Source: Croceimicrobium hydrocarbonivorans (lineage in GTDB: Bacteria; Bacteroidota; Bacteroidia; Flavobacteriales; Schleiferiaceae). From it: a stretch of 64,000 bases of DNA. The position numbers were made by a program, and so were the translations under genes. Below are positions 18,001 through 25,100 of the stretch, one piece after another (position 1 is the stretch's first letter; the number at the start of each line of letters is the position of its first letter). Under the pieces are notes generated by a model. The model saw nothing but the letters and a program-made list of their open reading frames with translations. It made no database searches and was not told where the DNA came from. Location: contig NZ_CP060139.1 in the NCBI RefSeq assembly GCF_014524565.1, positions 1,619,501 to 1,683,500 of the forward strand. Direction: 5' to 3'.

Positions 18001-19727
18001 TCAAGGCTTCCAGAGCTGTTAACATCCGTTCTAGAATAATGATACTCCACATAATTGCCCCAAACATCAATAATCTTACACAACTTCCATTCTGCAATAT
18101 CACTTGCCGTATTCTTTTGCTTCCTTAACACCGCATTTGCAGCCACTGTAGACCCGTCATAGGTGCCATAAAAAAACCTTGTTCCTGAAGCATCTTGCTC
18201 TATCCAAACATAATTGTCAGGGCCAGTTCCTTTCCGGATTAAATCTTTGTATCCAGTTCGAATTCTTTCAAAAAAGCGAATATCTCCAGTAGAACGATTG
18301 TACACTTCACGGTTAGCCCTTCTTCCTCCCTGAGAGTTGGCTTGAGCATCAAAGTCATTCTCTTCGAACAAAGGCTCCCCATTCATTACATAGGACTCCG
18401 TTTGAATTTGGCTATCATACTCAGGAACTCCCCATTTTGTGTCTACAGAAATACTAGGCACACCTACGTTCCAGCCATAACCAGCCCAGGAACTTCCGCC
18501 TTCTGAATTGTAAGACAATGCCAACTGTGGTTGCATACCCTTTCTTCCTTCAGGAATCTCTAAGGGATAAGAAAGGCTCGCCTCGCCAGTTTGACTGATA
18601 CTTGGAGGTTGCATTAAATTCATTCCCGAAACCGGATTAGCAGGCTTGATATCCTGAATCATAGTAGGCGCAAAGGCACTAGCCTCAGGCATTTCAGGGG
18701 ATTTGATTAAAGCCCCAAAATACTGGGTTTGCCCCTTATTGGGCACAAAGGCAATTTCCCCATTGGTATCAATAGAGTCAATCGCTACTCCTTGCCAAGA
18801 TTTTGTATTGTAATCGAAATAATAAACCTGTAGCTCACTTAATTTCTGTTGGGAATTTAGTTGGGCGATGTTCAGCTTAAAGCCAATTTGCTCCGCTTGG
18901 GCTGCTACTTGTGGTGAGGGCTGATAAGCCTTGGCACCGGAAGTAATATTGATAATTCCTTGGGGTAAAGCCGGCATTTCTACCTCGCGTAGGCGATAAG
19001 CTTGCACGGTTTCCATCGCTGGTATGGCCTGGAAATAAGCAGGGTCTTCTACCACCACTCTTTCCAATCGAGGGCTCTGCATGGCTCCGTCTGCCTGACG
19101 TTGGAATTCCAGTTTTGGGCTCTTGATCTGAGCTGAGATTCCTAAACCACTGGGAACGGTAAATCGCAAGTAGTTTAAGCCTTCCTTTAAATCAGAAGCC
19201 GCGATTTTCTCGCGTACCTGATGCCAGCGATCATCCTTCACCAGACTTCTTTCTCCAAAAGTTTCATTAGAGTTAAAACTCTTGGCTAAACTGCGACCGT
19301 CTTCAACGCCATTTACTTCGTAGGTAAGGTAAACCGAAGACCAATCGGCAGACTTAAAGTTTCTGGGTAATTGAAAATTGAAAATATCATCCTGGGGATC
19401 GTTCAAAGGCATATTAAGCTCCATTCCAATTAAAGCCTCATCTTCTAGGGCGGGCACGGCAAAGCTTTGCACCTCACTTAAATCTAGAACCTCATTCTCC
19501 TGAACAGGCTGAGCTTGATGGATTGGAGTATGCCTTCGAGCGCCACTTTTAGATTTGCTCAGGATTCCGGATTCTTTAGTTATATGGCCCGATTTATCTA
19601 AGGTCGGACTTGCAGGTTGCACTTCTCCCCAATGACTCAAGGCGCGGGCACTGGCATGAAGATCATTGAATAAAAAGAAAAATACGAGTAGGCAGGAGGC
19701 TACTTGGCTTATACGATCAGTTTTCAT
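9042..19727 (-). CDS. giant SpvB/TcdB-like, FG-GAP and Rhs-repeat polymorphic toxin (3561 aa)
   Basis: The N-terminus has a Sec signal peptide (SCLLVFFFLFNDLHASA). An SpvB-like domain starts at about residue 376 (SLSYPLEIPEGRKGMQ, GYGWNVGVPSISV). FG-GAP/VCBS calcium motifs of the DxNGDGxPD type occur near residues 777, 870, 1560, 1651, 1740 and 1830. Rhs/YD repeats follow from about residue 2400 (YDPLFRLREVW) to the core end FRFNGKEWDDETGNFYYGAR and WLSVDP. The last ~189 residues after LTDPDG (9042-9611) are the variable tip, starting RGPVFGTDGELLG, with no recognised catalytic motif. The shell should enclose the tip as in TcB/TcC and Rhs structures. The gene follows a T9SS cargo gene by 6 bp and overlaps its immunity gene. 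No T6SS gene is in the window, so Sec with an outer-membrane route such as T9SS is possible but unproven. Confidence 0.9.
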   Translation of the reverse strand: MKTDRISQVASCLLVFFFLFNDLHASARALSHWGEVQPASPTLDKSGHITKESGILSKSKSGARRHTPIHQAQPVQENEVLDLSEVQSFAVPALEDEALIGMELNMPLNDPQDDIFNFQLPRNFKSADWSSVYLTYEVNGVEDGRSLAKSFNSNETFGERSLVKDDRWHQVREKIAASDLKEGLNYLRFTVPSGLGISAQIKSPKLEFQRQADGAMQSPRLERVVVEDPAYFQAIPAMETVQAYRLREVEMPALPQGIINITSGAKAYQPSPQVAAQAEQIGFKLNIAQLNSQQKLSELQVYYFDYNTKSWQGVAIDSIDTNGEIAFVPNKGQTQYFGALIKSPEMPEASAFAPTMIQDIKPANPVSGMNLMQPPSISQTGEASLSYPLEIPEGRKGMQPQLALSYNSEGGSSWAGYGWNVGVPSISVDTKWGVPEYDSQIQTESYVMNGEPLFEENDFDAQANSQGGRRANREVYNRSTGDIRFFERIRTGYKDLIRKGTGPDNYVWIEQDASGTRFFYGTYDGSTVAANAVLRKQKNTASDIAEWKLCKIIDVWGNYVEYHYSRTDVNSSGSLENGAQKIVLDYIDYTGHTSGTPSPKYRIEFNTSTGRVDANLTANYGFLVYDDFQLDDIKVYYNSQEVKSYVFDLDSKSTTLFKNILEGIEEYRSGDFFHRHDFEYYKAGIGFETVPEYVKHNVEVQALFPQISDELRGVEKTLVKNSPELPVSKSTSFGMNSKLSIGAGYAPDPESKKPGKNMTFSANFGGGLYESYQRQGLRDMNGDGIPDLYEHTLSGDYYYPITINDEGNLIKGTQLKIGQEVFNKSYSTSFDYGYDFVGELSIPGILSINVNFGQNWNRSWSTTYQYLTDYNADGLPDLVRPVGNNDYIYFGKLDDLGNLQYTEHSDATLNPIVTGATPPVEPGQDPIKDIQLVRPWIAPFSGTINITGIAALSGSNTGPVEVAIEHNQAFMGSGFQTVAAGSSVNMNFSSVTVQEGDTLFFRTSSGDNGYNDLLQWDPSITYSNHSSIKRDGEGTNFTETSATGSFLLSGQQPVEVASELDFKLTWPSLSTLKYSDDVVFEVGVSLMNRSTGEYEYEWTYDYVLEAGISNTITEAMFTKTDPSFPNASFFDSYGSIEDMLPGSVTDNYETFLSFKVKSTSTVNWQSIDWRPKVEIDMESCLNGPPGNPVRYPVVDYGVFNRIVDHNDPFTLTVNPGSKYRIWPVLANVDYTQFYSSEELNAYSSYGYDNYKTVYVVQKIDETLIAKMAVRFNVDQSYAVYALDKDGTLLGTIANRYASPSPSGTYRFTGSEIDGKELYLEVYSTDQNLAEYWPQLVRDYEIIDLGKLSALRLRDVFPSIYAQNVSLLGDKMQHWGYFGWSEPDLTKFIRKADIKIPTEDLASSVNYFNDDPPRKGEDVEGLSSQFPGIEDLLFLPASPFRGEYGAGLRDYTRNYSPYTPHSLDRYSVAESHLGFFGKQGVQAPGKYLEPDLDLGPSQSPPSGTDIAYGIKQRSESYSQAYNFGGGFGVPIARTNYGTSYTNSQLSSGSQYYSEPTRQLMDINGDGYPDLWGGDASLEARITNSLGGLKSSAITYTGGFKGQNVSSSNAVSISSGSFLNQRIPFVTIEDKTPVSTLALGGAFNTTNSETKISWQDINGDGLVDKVKDFGGTNQQVSLNLGYSMAAYSSMSSLVNHEQQQMSVNLSSGLDVMDKSANVLSESFKVGVNVNRVLNYAKIEYLDITKDGLPDKLVYSASGDIIAFELNTGSGFSSYAINPDPTLEEPMNEAVTTGISASFAAPVVTIPGPVKINVNVEASPNISFSSTQAAFMDMNGDGAPDFVLNEGSDQLAVYYNKVGKGNRLKSVTNFLGGTFTIDYELVGNKVGYHEPKVKTHRSSDNQLVFWDMPMGKWVMKTLTVDDGLHAEVNGEDVDGVDVRTYEYVYDGGFKSRRERDFLGFSRLEVIQPKFEYELAVASDYENLSFPQEYIHVPFGPSPEDLYLVHRFYSQVMLYEPFADPDFEGRKRYEYKHGTLKDEIHLLNFQVSYQLEHRTYSSDTYLKTDEYRKMISHKHNTIEYYLVDQVLDFNETETSSPVTWGELGEMNTLFPAIVNEQTVVRPIMDSIDVFTTTPAPLSFFHQSSQFSAEYDKYFNITRYEKGEASTSTTVSTSVVDTIHHHYYETRSFDVLIQDLIDNSTTDFQTVTLTSLNIPNALAFEVNYTTEPGYLVDTIIIESYWDPRVPDCGGPMFTGEGREPAVTIDFKKPIHDMIFIQEDNYNVSYSADLIALMDYFEPQVGINLSDAVNVLKEHEIYEGSTSNSVSRHSEVSALVSGKGTPSEMKQKLAGGSEAVTNLSFDNYGNVIQLLGPLDANSQRAEINLSYDSDVKTYVVEVENQFNEKAYYAYDLKNGNLLRSIDLNGYPLHYVYDPLFRLREVWAPREYYAKLENGASYATLTFEYELGGYIPTSNNPLKKVPVAITYRNVNAPASNYAGLTNPAVNPASAVPSLSSSALINPLRTAIFVDGFGNVVQARNERSGNSGPGNFEVEREVTGFSNTDKMGWARFSRWSFLEEAAILPDFKELNVVEQTSNKVHTGLAARNQTMLYDLLGRVKKTTTYPTATNPIQTEFNYYQSVDAFGEGTNLMVTESKVLGYASIPDMHKQVFTDARGFQVMQAAFRGGGTTIPELTYFDYSNLGELNSTTNEVGLSTTYSYDNFGRLTQENHPDRGLSTFTYDLSGNLLKTETPGTGSLGITRTYFKGRLLTVNYPQTGDLNDVIYTYGSKGDGKNGAGRIVKIEQGNGFKEDRFKYDLLGNVVFERKLIQVPTAGDRKFTTQFSFDSWGRILEMIYPDGEQVNYTYDQCANLTAMSGTLPGMTSSYSILDEILYDGLGNREYINYANGTTTHLEIDNVRRLSNVQLESNSGQLLNKSFAYDLRGNIASIENTADNVLVNGNSLGGHYSFDDISYDGLNQITSVHQKFDVVNGGSITPVHNIVQSMEYKSVGRLASKALADGSGGISNYNYTYSYLQTPGDHKIKEITNSAGKGFEFTYNNAGSIVQKAETGGTGTNLVEDFCWNEHQTLRGVKKGDNDHADLAHYVYDVAGERVLKTIITGSLVNTNSQGQTVLSLESPTVYVNPYFIASHYEEAVLISKHYYMGDQRISSALSHLVDSAGFVPGLGYEGGNMSLATDAVIEDMQATMDCLYDVSVELDWEVMLAQPSLTDGVTLAVYCEDDLDPTICACEQSTFVAQEAGNIDCSEIAVMYWYHPDYLGSVEFITDMRGEAYQFFYNTIWGENLQNQMAFNYRSFSSRFRFNGKEWDDETGNFYYGARYYDPKISVWLSVDPLAHRYPHVTPYNFVENNPIMLTDPDGRGPVFGTDGELLGPSADGWKGDAIVMKEGQTYDPNCSDQEYLDMGGTKLNEYTQDGGISISDGDWDKVEKNGGEKITPTIQNDSDADVYYKPDNAVGDKEDNSSVRVGAGKQSYVPIDGLKTKKFPNPKTQVFKVLDGGTVKVDKNGNVETTYYGGTWWIQGPMPDEWMSRPAENWSELDNTKINVKKK

Positions 19728-19733
19728 AAGGTC

Positions 19734-21413
19734 TTAGAAGCGTTTCTTAACGGTCAGTTTTTGGCTAAAGGCTTGATCCTGGCTGTGGAAAATAAAGGTG
19801 TAGGCACCAGGGATTCCTACGCGGAAGGTCCATTCTTGCAGATCAGATTGAATGCTTATTTCCTCCTGATGCATCAACCTTCCTTGAGGATCATAAACCT
19901 CAATACGCAGACTTTCATCAATTGGGAATTCATGAAATTCAAAGTGGGCCTTTTCTCCGGTAAAGCCGGGATTGGGATACACTACAATACGTTGACCTTC
20001 CTCATAAGTAATGGAAGAAGCCTGATTGCTAGCCACAAAACGGATTCCGCCTTGAGCGCTATCCGGGCCCGCCACCAAAAAGTCCCCTTTGGCATCGCCT
20101 TCCATGCTTTTCACCCAAAGATCATACTGCCCGCTACCCACCTCAATCAGTAAAGGCGTTTCGTACATAGTAGTATCATACTGAGCTTCACCTTGCAAGG
20201 CATTTAATTGCACTTCTACCGGCAATTGACCAGGATCTACATTAAGGGCCATTAAGCCAGGACCTTGCGGCATAATACCTACGCTAGCGGTATCATCACA
20301 GCTATTGCCCTTCACGCGAAAGCGGTAAATACGATTGGCTTGAAGATCGTCTAATGCCAGGGCCATCGCTAGATCTGACCCATATTGAATGGATTTTACT
20401 GAAATCGTATCCATACCATCGGTTAAAATGATGGTATCATTAAAAGTCGAATTCTGATGCTGGGGATAATACAATCTCAAACTATCCGCCGATGATTGAA
20501 AGTTCTGTGTACGAAGTCGCCAGGCAGTAATTGGGAATTGCTGATTGAGGTATAGCTCACAATCGAAGGTTTCGCTCTGGTCAATACGCTTGGATAGCAC
20601 CATAAAGGAAGCCTCGTGCATATAGCGTTGAGGCATAGTCCCAAAGGGCACGATGGTATCCAAAGCCACAATTAAAGAATCCTCATGATAGGCCACGGTT
20701 TGGCTTTGTTGCAATCCTGAAAAAGGAAAATTTCCCAGGGCAATTACTTCGCGGTCGTAAACCTTGTCTCTTTGCGGTGTCCAATAAAAACTCGAAGCAC
20801 TGTCTCCGGGATAACTGCGTAAGCTTTTATCTTCATTCTTGGTAGTAGGTATAGAATACTTTAAAGAAAGATAAGCCTCCATTAAGCGCATTTCCTGCTT
20901 GGAGAAAAAGCGATTGTAGGCAATAACTTCAGCCACCTCAAACATATTGGTGTCGATTTGTGGCGCCACCGCAACCCCTCCACGCATACGATAAGCCGGG
21001 AAAGAAGCCGATAATATTAAGGGTCGATTTTGATCAGGAACAAATTCTCTTCCGGCACCACGGTACAAAATTTCTGTATCCGTAATCTGCAATCCCTTGC
21101 AGCGCAAATAGCTCTTTCCAGATGGCTGATTATACAGAGGACGTACCACTAAAAAGATGCTATGCCCTCTTTCCGGTAGTCGAGCAAATTTTTTCAAAGC
21201 GCTGCTCACCGAGTCATTGGACAAGATCGGATGATTGCCAATTAAATCCGTAGCTAAGGAATGCTGATTAGGGTTAAAAGGCTGAGCCGGTTGACTATAC
21301 CAGATATCCGGTTGACCTAATTCGGTTTGGGCATGGTGGATTTGGGGCACGAGGAAAATAAGGCCTGCCATAAGCAGACCTTTCCCCAGAAGGTTAAACT
21401 GAGTGCGAAGCAT
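19734..21413 (-). CDS. T9SS-sorted secreted protein, partner gene of the Rhs toxin
   Basis: The 559-residue product has a signal peptide (LLMAGLIFLVPQIHHAQ). Its first half carries the segment VAEVIAYNRFFSKQEMRLME then LSLKYSI, seen in LamG/concanavalin-like repeats of Bacteroidota surface proteins. The middle is beta-rich. The last ~80 residues form a type A T9SS sorting domain: VVYPNPGFTGEKAHFEF, then IEVYDPQGRLMHQE, and PGAYTFIF with a basic end VKKRF. It should be carried across the outer membrane by T9SS and anchored or released. It precedes the Rhs gene by 6 bp and shares its transcript, so a role in surface display or delivery of the Rhs protein is a reasonable guess. Confidence 0.8.
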   Translation of the reverse strand: MLRTQFNLLGKGLLMAGLIFLVPQIHHAQTELGQPDIWYSQPAQPFNPNQHSLATDLIGNHPILSNDSVSSALKKFARLPERGHSIFLVVRPLYNQPSGKSYLRCKGLQITDTEILYRGAGREFVPDQNRPLILSASFPAYRMRGGVAVAPQIDTNMFEVAEVIAYNRFFSKQEMRLMEAYLSLKYSIPTTKNEDKSLRSYPGDSASSFYWTPQRDKVYDREVIALGNFPFSGLQQSQTVAYHEDSLIVALDTIVPFGTMPQRYMHEASFMVLSKRIDQSETFDCELYLNQQFPITAWRLRTQNFQSSADSLRLYYPQHQNSTFNDTIILTDGMDTISVKSIQYGSDLAMALALDDLQANRIYRFRVKGNSCDDTASVGIMPQGPGLMALNVDPGQLPVEVQLNALQGEAQYDTTMYETPLLIEVGSGQYDLWVKSMEGDAKGDFLVAGPDSAQGGIRFVASNQASSITYEEGQRIVVYPNPGFTGEKAHFEFHEFPIDESLRIEVYDPQGRLMHQEEISIQSDLQEWTFRVGIPGAYTFIFHSQDQAFSQKLTVKKRF

Positions 21414-21722
21414 AGATTAATTATAAGGTCTAAGCCTTTGACTCAAATCAAAATACAGGTTGTCTAAAAAGAATTAGGAAACTTACACACCCCCACAATT
21501 CAACCTAAAGACAAAGGCTAAAAAATACTTTCGCGACGAATGTAATAGAATGAATTGAAAATGAAGGCGCCTATATTTACCGCTACACCGGAATTATAAT
21601 CCGACCAACAGCAACACCCTATAAGCCAGCGCTTAAGCCTCTTTCTGCCATTGAGAAATGACAAGCAAATTCAACTTAAGCCACAAAATTTAATATTCTG
21701 GAAATGTGAAGAAGAGCCTGTT
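21414..21722. other. intergenic region between the Rhs operon and pth
   Basis: The 309-bp gap holds the upstream region of the T9SS/Rhs operon and the 3' flank of pth. A near -7 box (TATTTTG, one base short of TAnnTTTG) lies about 40 bp upstream of the operon start. No hairpin terminator, RNA gene or ORF with coding character was recognised. Confidence 0.4.
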
Positions 21723-22286
21723 TTAACCGTTAAATTGGTTCATGGTAATTTGAGGTCCCGCCAAGGCAAAGCTCTCAATGGCCTGAGCAGCCTTATCAAT
21801 GCGAGGGTCTACTATATCCCACTGCGAAGGAGTCCAGCGGCCTAAAACATAGTCGACCTGCCGACCACGAGGAAAATCGCTACCAATGCCAAATCGGAGG
21901 CGGGCATAATCTTGCCTACCTAATACCTGATTGATGTTTTTTAAGCCATTCTGACCACCATCACTACCCTTAAGCTTTAAGCGCAAGGTGCCGGGGTCTA
22001 AAGCCAAATCATCAACCACCACCAATAATTGATGCAGGGGGATTTTTTCTTGTTGCAGCCAATAATTTACCGCCTTACCACTGAGATTCATATAGGTGGT
22101 AGGCTTAATGAGAATGAGCTTCTTGTTCTTCACTTTCAGCTCCGCGCGACTGGCATAACGCTCGGTAGAAAAAGAAGTGCCGGAGCCAGCTATAAGCCGG
22201 TCCAGCACATCAAATCCTATATTATGACGGGTTCCCTCATACTCTGGCCCAATATTTCCTAATCCGGCTATGAGGTAAGTGGACAC
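21723..22286 (-). CDS. pth: peptidyl-tRNA hydrolase
   Basis: The 187-residue enzyme frees tRNA from peptidyl-tRNA that drops off ribosomes. The family motifs are complete: GLGNIGPEYEGTRHNIGFD with the substrate Asn and catalytic His, KPTTYMNLSGKAV, and VVVDDLALDPGTLRLK with the catalytic Asp, then GSDGGQNGLKNI. The length is normal. It starts 11 bp after rplY in a prs-rplY-pth operon, an arrangement seen in many bacteria. Confidence 0.95.
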   Translation of the reverse strand: MSTYLIAGLGNIGPEYEGTRHNIGFDVLDRLIAGSGTSFSTERYASRAELKVKNKKLILIKPTTYMNLSGKAVNYWLQQEKIPLHQLLVVVDDLALDPGTLRLKLKGSDGGQNGLKNINQVLGRQDYARLRFGIGSDFPRGRQVDYVLGRWTPSQWDIVDPRIDKAAQAIESFALAGPQITMNQFNG

Positions 22287-22297
22287 CCGAAAAAAGC

Positions 22298-22918
22298 TTA
22301 GGCTTCAGCAGACTCTTCAGTCGCAGCTTCAGCACCTTCTTCGCCTTCTTCTTCATCGTCGCTATCATTAACAGCATTACGAGAAGTACGAACAGCTACT
22401 ACAGTACGTCCACCATCACCCAGAATTTCGAATCCTTCAGTTTTAACGTCTTTCACACGTAAAGACTGACCAATACGAAGGTTTTCGATATTGAGATCAA
22501 TTACTCCGGGAAGGTTTTCTTCAGTACCTAATACTTTAACGCGACGTAAGGTAAATTTCAATTTACCACCATTACGTACACCACGAGCATTACCTACCAA
22601 GTTAATGGGCACAGTAGCTTCGAATGGCTTACCATCGGTAATCTGGAAGAAGTCTACGTGCTCAATTTCACTGCTTACAGGGTGGAACTGAGAATCGCGA
22701 ACCACGCACTTATATTCGGTACCGTCTACATTGATAACCACCATTAGGGCTTCGGCAGTGTAGAGTAATTCTTGGAAGTTACGGCTGTCGGTGTAAAAGT
22801 GAACGTTCTGACCGGCTCCGTAGATCACGCAAGGAACCATACCCTCACGACGCAACAACTTGGCGCTCTTCGTGCCGAGCTCCTCTCTTGATTTACCCTC
22901 GATGCTAATTGATCTCAT
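22298..22918 (-). CDS. rplY: 50S ribosomal protein L25/general stress protein Ctc
   Basis: The 206-residue protein is the long, two-domain (Ctc/TL5) form that binds 5S rRNA. The N-terminal L25 domain begins with RSISIEGKSREELGTKSA and contains VPCVIYGAG; residues from about 95 form the TL5 C-terminal beta domain (VPINLVGNARGVRNGGKL). A very acidic tail (DDEEEGEEGAEAATEE) ends the protein, as in other Bacteroidota. It lies 14 bp after prs and 11 bp before pth. Confidence 0.95.
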   Translation of the reverse strand: MRSISIEGKSREELGTKSAKLLRREGMVPCVIYGAGQNVHFYTDSRNFQELLYTAEALMVVINVDGTEYKCVVRDSQFHPVSSEIEHVDFFQITDGKPFEATVPINLVGNARGVRNGGKLKFTLRRVKVLGTEENLPGVIDLNIENLRIGQSLRVKDVKTEGFEILGDGGRTVVAVRTSRNAVNDSDDEEEGEEGAEAATEESAEA

Positions 22919-22932
22919 TGTATCTGGGAATT

Positions 22933-23868
22933 TTAATTTTCTAAAAAGTGTGAACTGATTGATTCATGATGATGCACCTTATGCATCACACCCGCAAATA
23001 ACTCGGCTATCGAAAGTACTTCGATCTTTTCCGATTTGTGTTCTTGAGGGATGGTATCGGTAATTACCAAACGGCTAAGCTTGGATTTTTCGATTCTTTC
23101 AATGGCCTTTCCAGAAAGTACACCGTGCGTACAATAGGCTTGTACACTCTTAGCTCCTTTGGCCAATAACATGTCGGCAGCCTTGGTTAAAGTTCCAGCA
23201 GTATCAACCATATCGTCAATCAATACTACATTGCGACCTTCTACCTCACCAATTACTGTCATCTTATCGATCACATTGGCTTTCTTGCGCTGCTTGTAAC
23301 AAATCACCACCTCGCTCTCTAACCATTTAGCATAGTTATTGGCTCGTTTAGAACCTCCCATATCAGGAGAAGCGATGGTTAAATCTTCCAGTTTCTGTCC
23401 TTTAATATGAGGCACGAAAATGCTGGAGGCAAATACGTGATCCACCGGAACTTCAAAGAAACCTTGAATTTGATCTGCGTGTAAGTCCATAGTCATGATG
23501 CGAGTAGCACCAGCGGCCATTAACAAATTAGCCACCATTTTGGCCCCAATGGGAACTCGTGACTTATCCTTGCGATCCTGACGCGCCCATCCAAAATAAG
23601 GCATCACAACTGTAATGTGCTTAGCTGAGGCACGCTTGGCCGCATCACACATTAAAAGCAACTCCATTAAATTATCACTGGGTTGCATAGTTGAGCCTAC
23701 CAAGAATACTCGACCCCCGCGAACGGTCTCCTCAAAAGAAGGTTGAAACTCCCCGTCGCTGAATTCATTGATCTCCACCTTTCCCAATGGCGAGCCGTAA
23801 GCATCTGCCATTTTCTGGGCGATCTTCATTGAACTCCTTGTCGCAAAAATTTTCGCTTGTGGTGTCAA
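22933..23868 (-). CDS. prs: ribose-phosphate pyrophosphokinase
   Basis: The 311-residue enzyme makes PRPP from ribose 5-phosphate and ATP, the donor for nucleotide, His and Trp synthesis. Visible are the flexible-loop segment YFGWARQDRKDKSR, the metal-binding MDLHADQIQGFF, and the PRPP loop VVLIDDMVDTAGTL. The start is TTG at 23868: no in-frame ATG precedes it before a stop, and the family N-terminus (QAKIF) lies right after it. A well-formed promoter lies upstream. It leads the prs-rplY-pth operon. Confidence 0.95.
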   Translation of the reverse strand: MTPQAKIFATRSSMKIAQKMADAYGSPLGKVEINEFSDGEFQPSFEETVRGGRVFLVGSTMQPSDNLMELLLMCDAAKRASAKHITVVMPYFGWARQDRKDKSRVPIGAKMVANLLMAAGATRIMTMDLHADQIQGFFEVPVDHVFASSIFVPHIKGQKLEDLTIASPDMGGSKRANNYAKWLESEVVICYKQRKKANVIDKMTVIGEVEGRNVVLIDDMVDTAGTLTKAADMLLAKGAKSVQAYCTHGVLSGKAIERIEKSKLSRLVITDTIPQEHKSEKIEVLSIAELFAGVMHKVHHHESISSHFLEN

Positions 23869-23919
23869 GTGTCTAAAACTTTGGAATTGACTATTTTATA
23901 CTCCCTTAAAAAAGGGCTG

Positions 23920-23954
23920 CAAATGTAACTAATTCTATCTTAAGTTATCAACAA
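23920..23954 (-). promoter_or_regulatory. promoter of prs-rplY-pth
   Basis: The -7 box is TACATTTG (23920-23927), and the -33 box is TTGTTG (23949-23954), 21 bp apart. Both fit the Bacteroidota TTG/TAnnTTTG promoter. Confidence 0.65.
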
Positions 23955-24009
23955 GTTTCAGGAATAATCTGTCGACAATTTTTTATCCTGCGCTCCCGCC
24001 CGAAAATTT

Positions 24010-24017
24010 TAAATTTG
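24010..24017 (+). promoter_or_regulatory. TAAATTTG -7 box 4 bp before the ACMSD start
   Basis: The box matches TAnnTTTG. It ends 4 bp before the ATG at 24022, so the transcript would be leaderless or nearly so. Confidence 0.5.
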
Positions 24018-24021
24018 ACCC

Positions 24022-25074
24022 ATGCTGAAAATTGATATGCACACCCATATTCTCCCCGAGACCCTCCCCAACTTCGCGGAGAAATTCGGATACGGAGACT
24101 TTATTTACCTAATGCACAACCAGGATGGTTCGGCGAATATGATGCAAGGCGATAAGTTCTTCCGTCGTATTCAACCCAATTGTTGGGATCCAGACATCCG
24201 TATTAAGGACTATGAAAAGTTCGACACCCAGGTGCAAGTGGTTTGTACCATTCCGGTGATGTTCTCCTATTGGGCCAAAGGCAAAGATGCCAAAGCGCTC
24301 AGCGAGTTCCTCAATGATGATATCGCACAGCTTTGCCAAAACTACCCTCAGAATTATCTGGGCCTCGGCACCATACCCTTGCAAGATGCCGACCTAGCCA
24401 TAAAGGAATTGGAGCGCTGCAAAGAAATCGGATTATTAGGAGTGCAAATTGGTTCCAATATCAATGATAAAAACCTCAGCGAACCTGAGTTCTTCCCCAT
24501 CTTCGAAGCCGCTCAGGAATTAGATATGGCCATTATGATCCACCCTTGGAATATGATGGGCATGGAATCTATGCGAAAATATTGGCTGCCTTGGTTGGTT
24601 GGGATGCCTGCCGAAACTTCAAGGGCTGCCTGTTCCCTCATCTTTGGAGGCGTATTGGAACGCCTGCCGGGATTAAGAGTATGTTTCTCCCATGCCGGTG
24701 GTTCCTTCTTACCCACCTTAGGCCGAATTGAACACGGTTTTAACTGCCGTCCCGATTTAGTAGCCATCCATAATAATGTAAATCCTCGCCAGTATGTAGG
24801 CGATTTCTGGGTAGACAGCATTACCCACGATGCCAAATTATTGGACTATATCCTCAGCATGCAAGGCTCTAAACGCGTTATGCTGGGCAGCGACTATCCT
24901 TTCCCATTGGGTGATCTCGAAATTGGCGCCTTTATAAATGATATGGGATTAGAGCAAAATGTGGTGGAAAATATCTTCGCAAATGCTGCTCTGGAGTGGT
25001 TAAATATCGATAAAAGTAGATTTGAGATAGGCGGGACTAATAAAGGTAGTTTCGCGCTCTCCGAAAAGGGCTAA
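24022..25074 (+). CDS. ACMSD-like amidohydrolase (aminocarboxymuconate-semialdehyde decarboxylase)
   Basis: The 350-residue amidohydrolase-fold enzyme probably decarboxylates 2-amino-3-carboxymuconate 6-semialdehyde in the kynurenine branch of tryptophan breakdown. Metal and active-site residues are seen in MHTHILP (His7, His9), IHPWNMMGM (His174), FSHAGGSF (His224) and LGSDYPFPLGD (Asp291), the pattern of the ACMSD subgroup. Length fits. No other kynurenine gene is in the window. It is followed within 26 bp by a PurF-like gene that has its own -7 box. A related decarboxylase of the same family cannot be fully excluded. Confidence 0.85.
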   Translation: MLKIDMHTHILPETLPNFAEKFGYGDFIYLMHNQDGSANMMQGDKFFRRIQPNCWDPDIRIKDYEKFDTQVQVVCTIPVMFSYWAKGKDAKALSEFLNDDIAQLCQNYPQNYLGLGTIPLQDADLAIKELERCKEIGLLGVQIGSNINDKNLSEPEFFPIFEAAQELDMAIMIHPWNMMGMESMRKYWLPWLVGMPAETSRAACSLIFGGVLERLPGLRVCFSHAGGSFLPTLGRIEHGFNCRPDLVAIHNNVNPRQYVGDFWVDSITHDAKLLDYILSMQGSKRVMLGSDYPFPLGDLEIGAFINDMGLEQNVVENIFANAALEWLNIDKSRFEIGGTNKGSFALSEKG

Positions 25075-25079
25075 ATTTG
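25072..25079 (+). promoter_or_regulatory. TAAATTTG -7 box before the PurF-like gene
   Basis: The box overlaps the ACMSD stop codon and lies 21 bp before the ATG at 25101. It suggests separate transcription of the amidotransferase gene. Confidence 0.45.
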
Positions 25080-25100
25080 CAGCTCTTTTAAAGCCCCGTC

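Noticed and set aside
19704..20153. 149-codon plus-strand ORF opposite the T9SS cargo gene
   Set aside because: It is antisense to a gene with a clear signal peptide and sorting domain, and its product has no recognisable domain.
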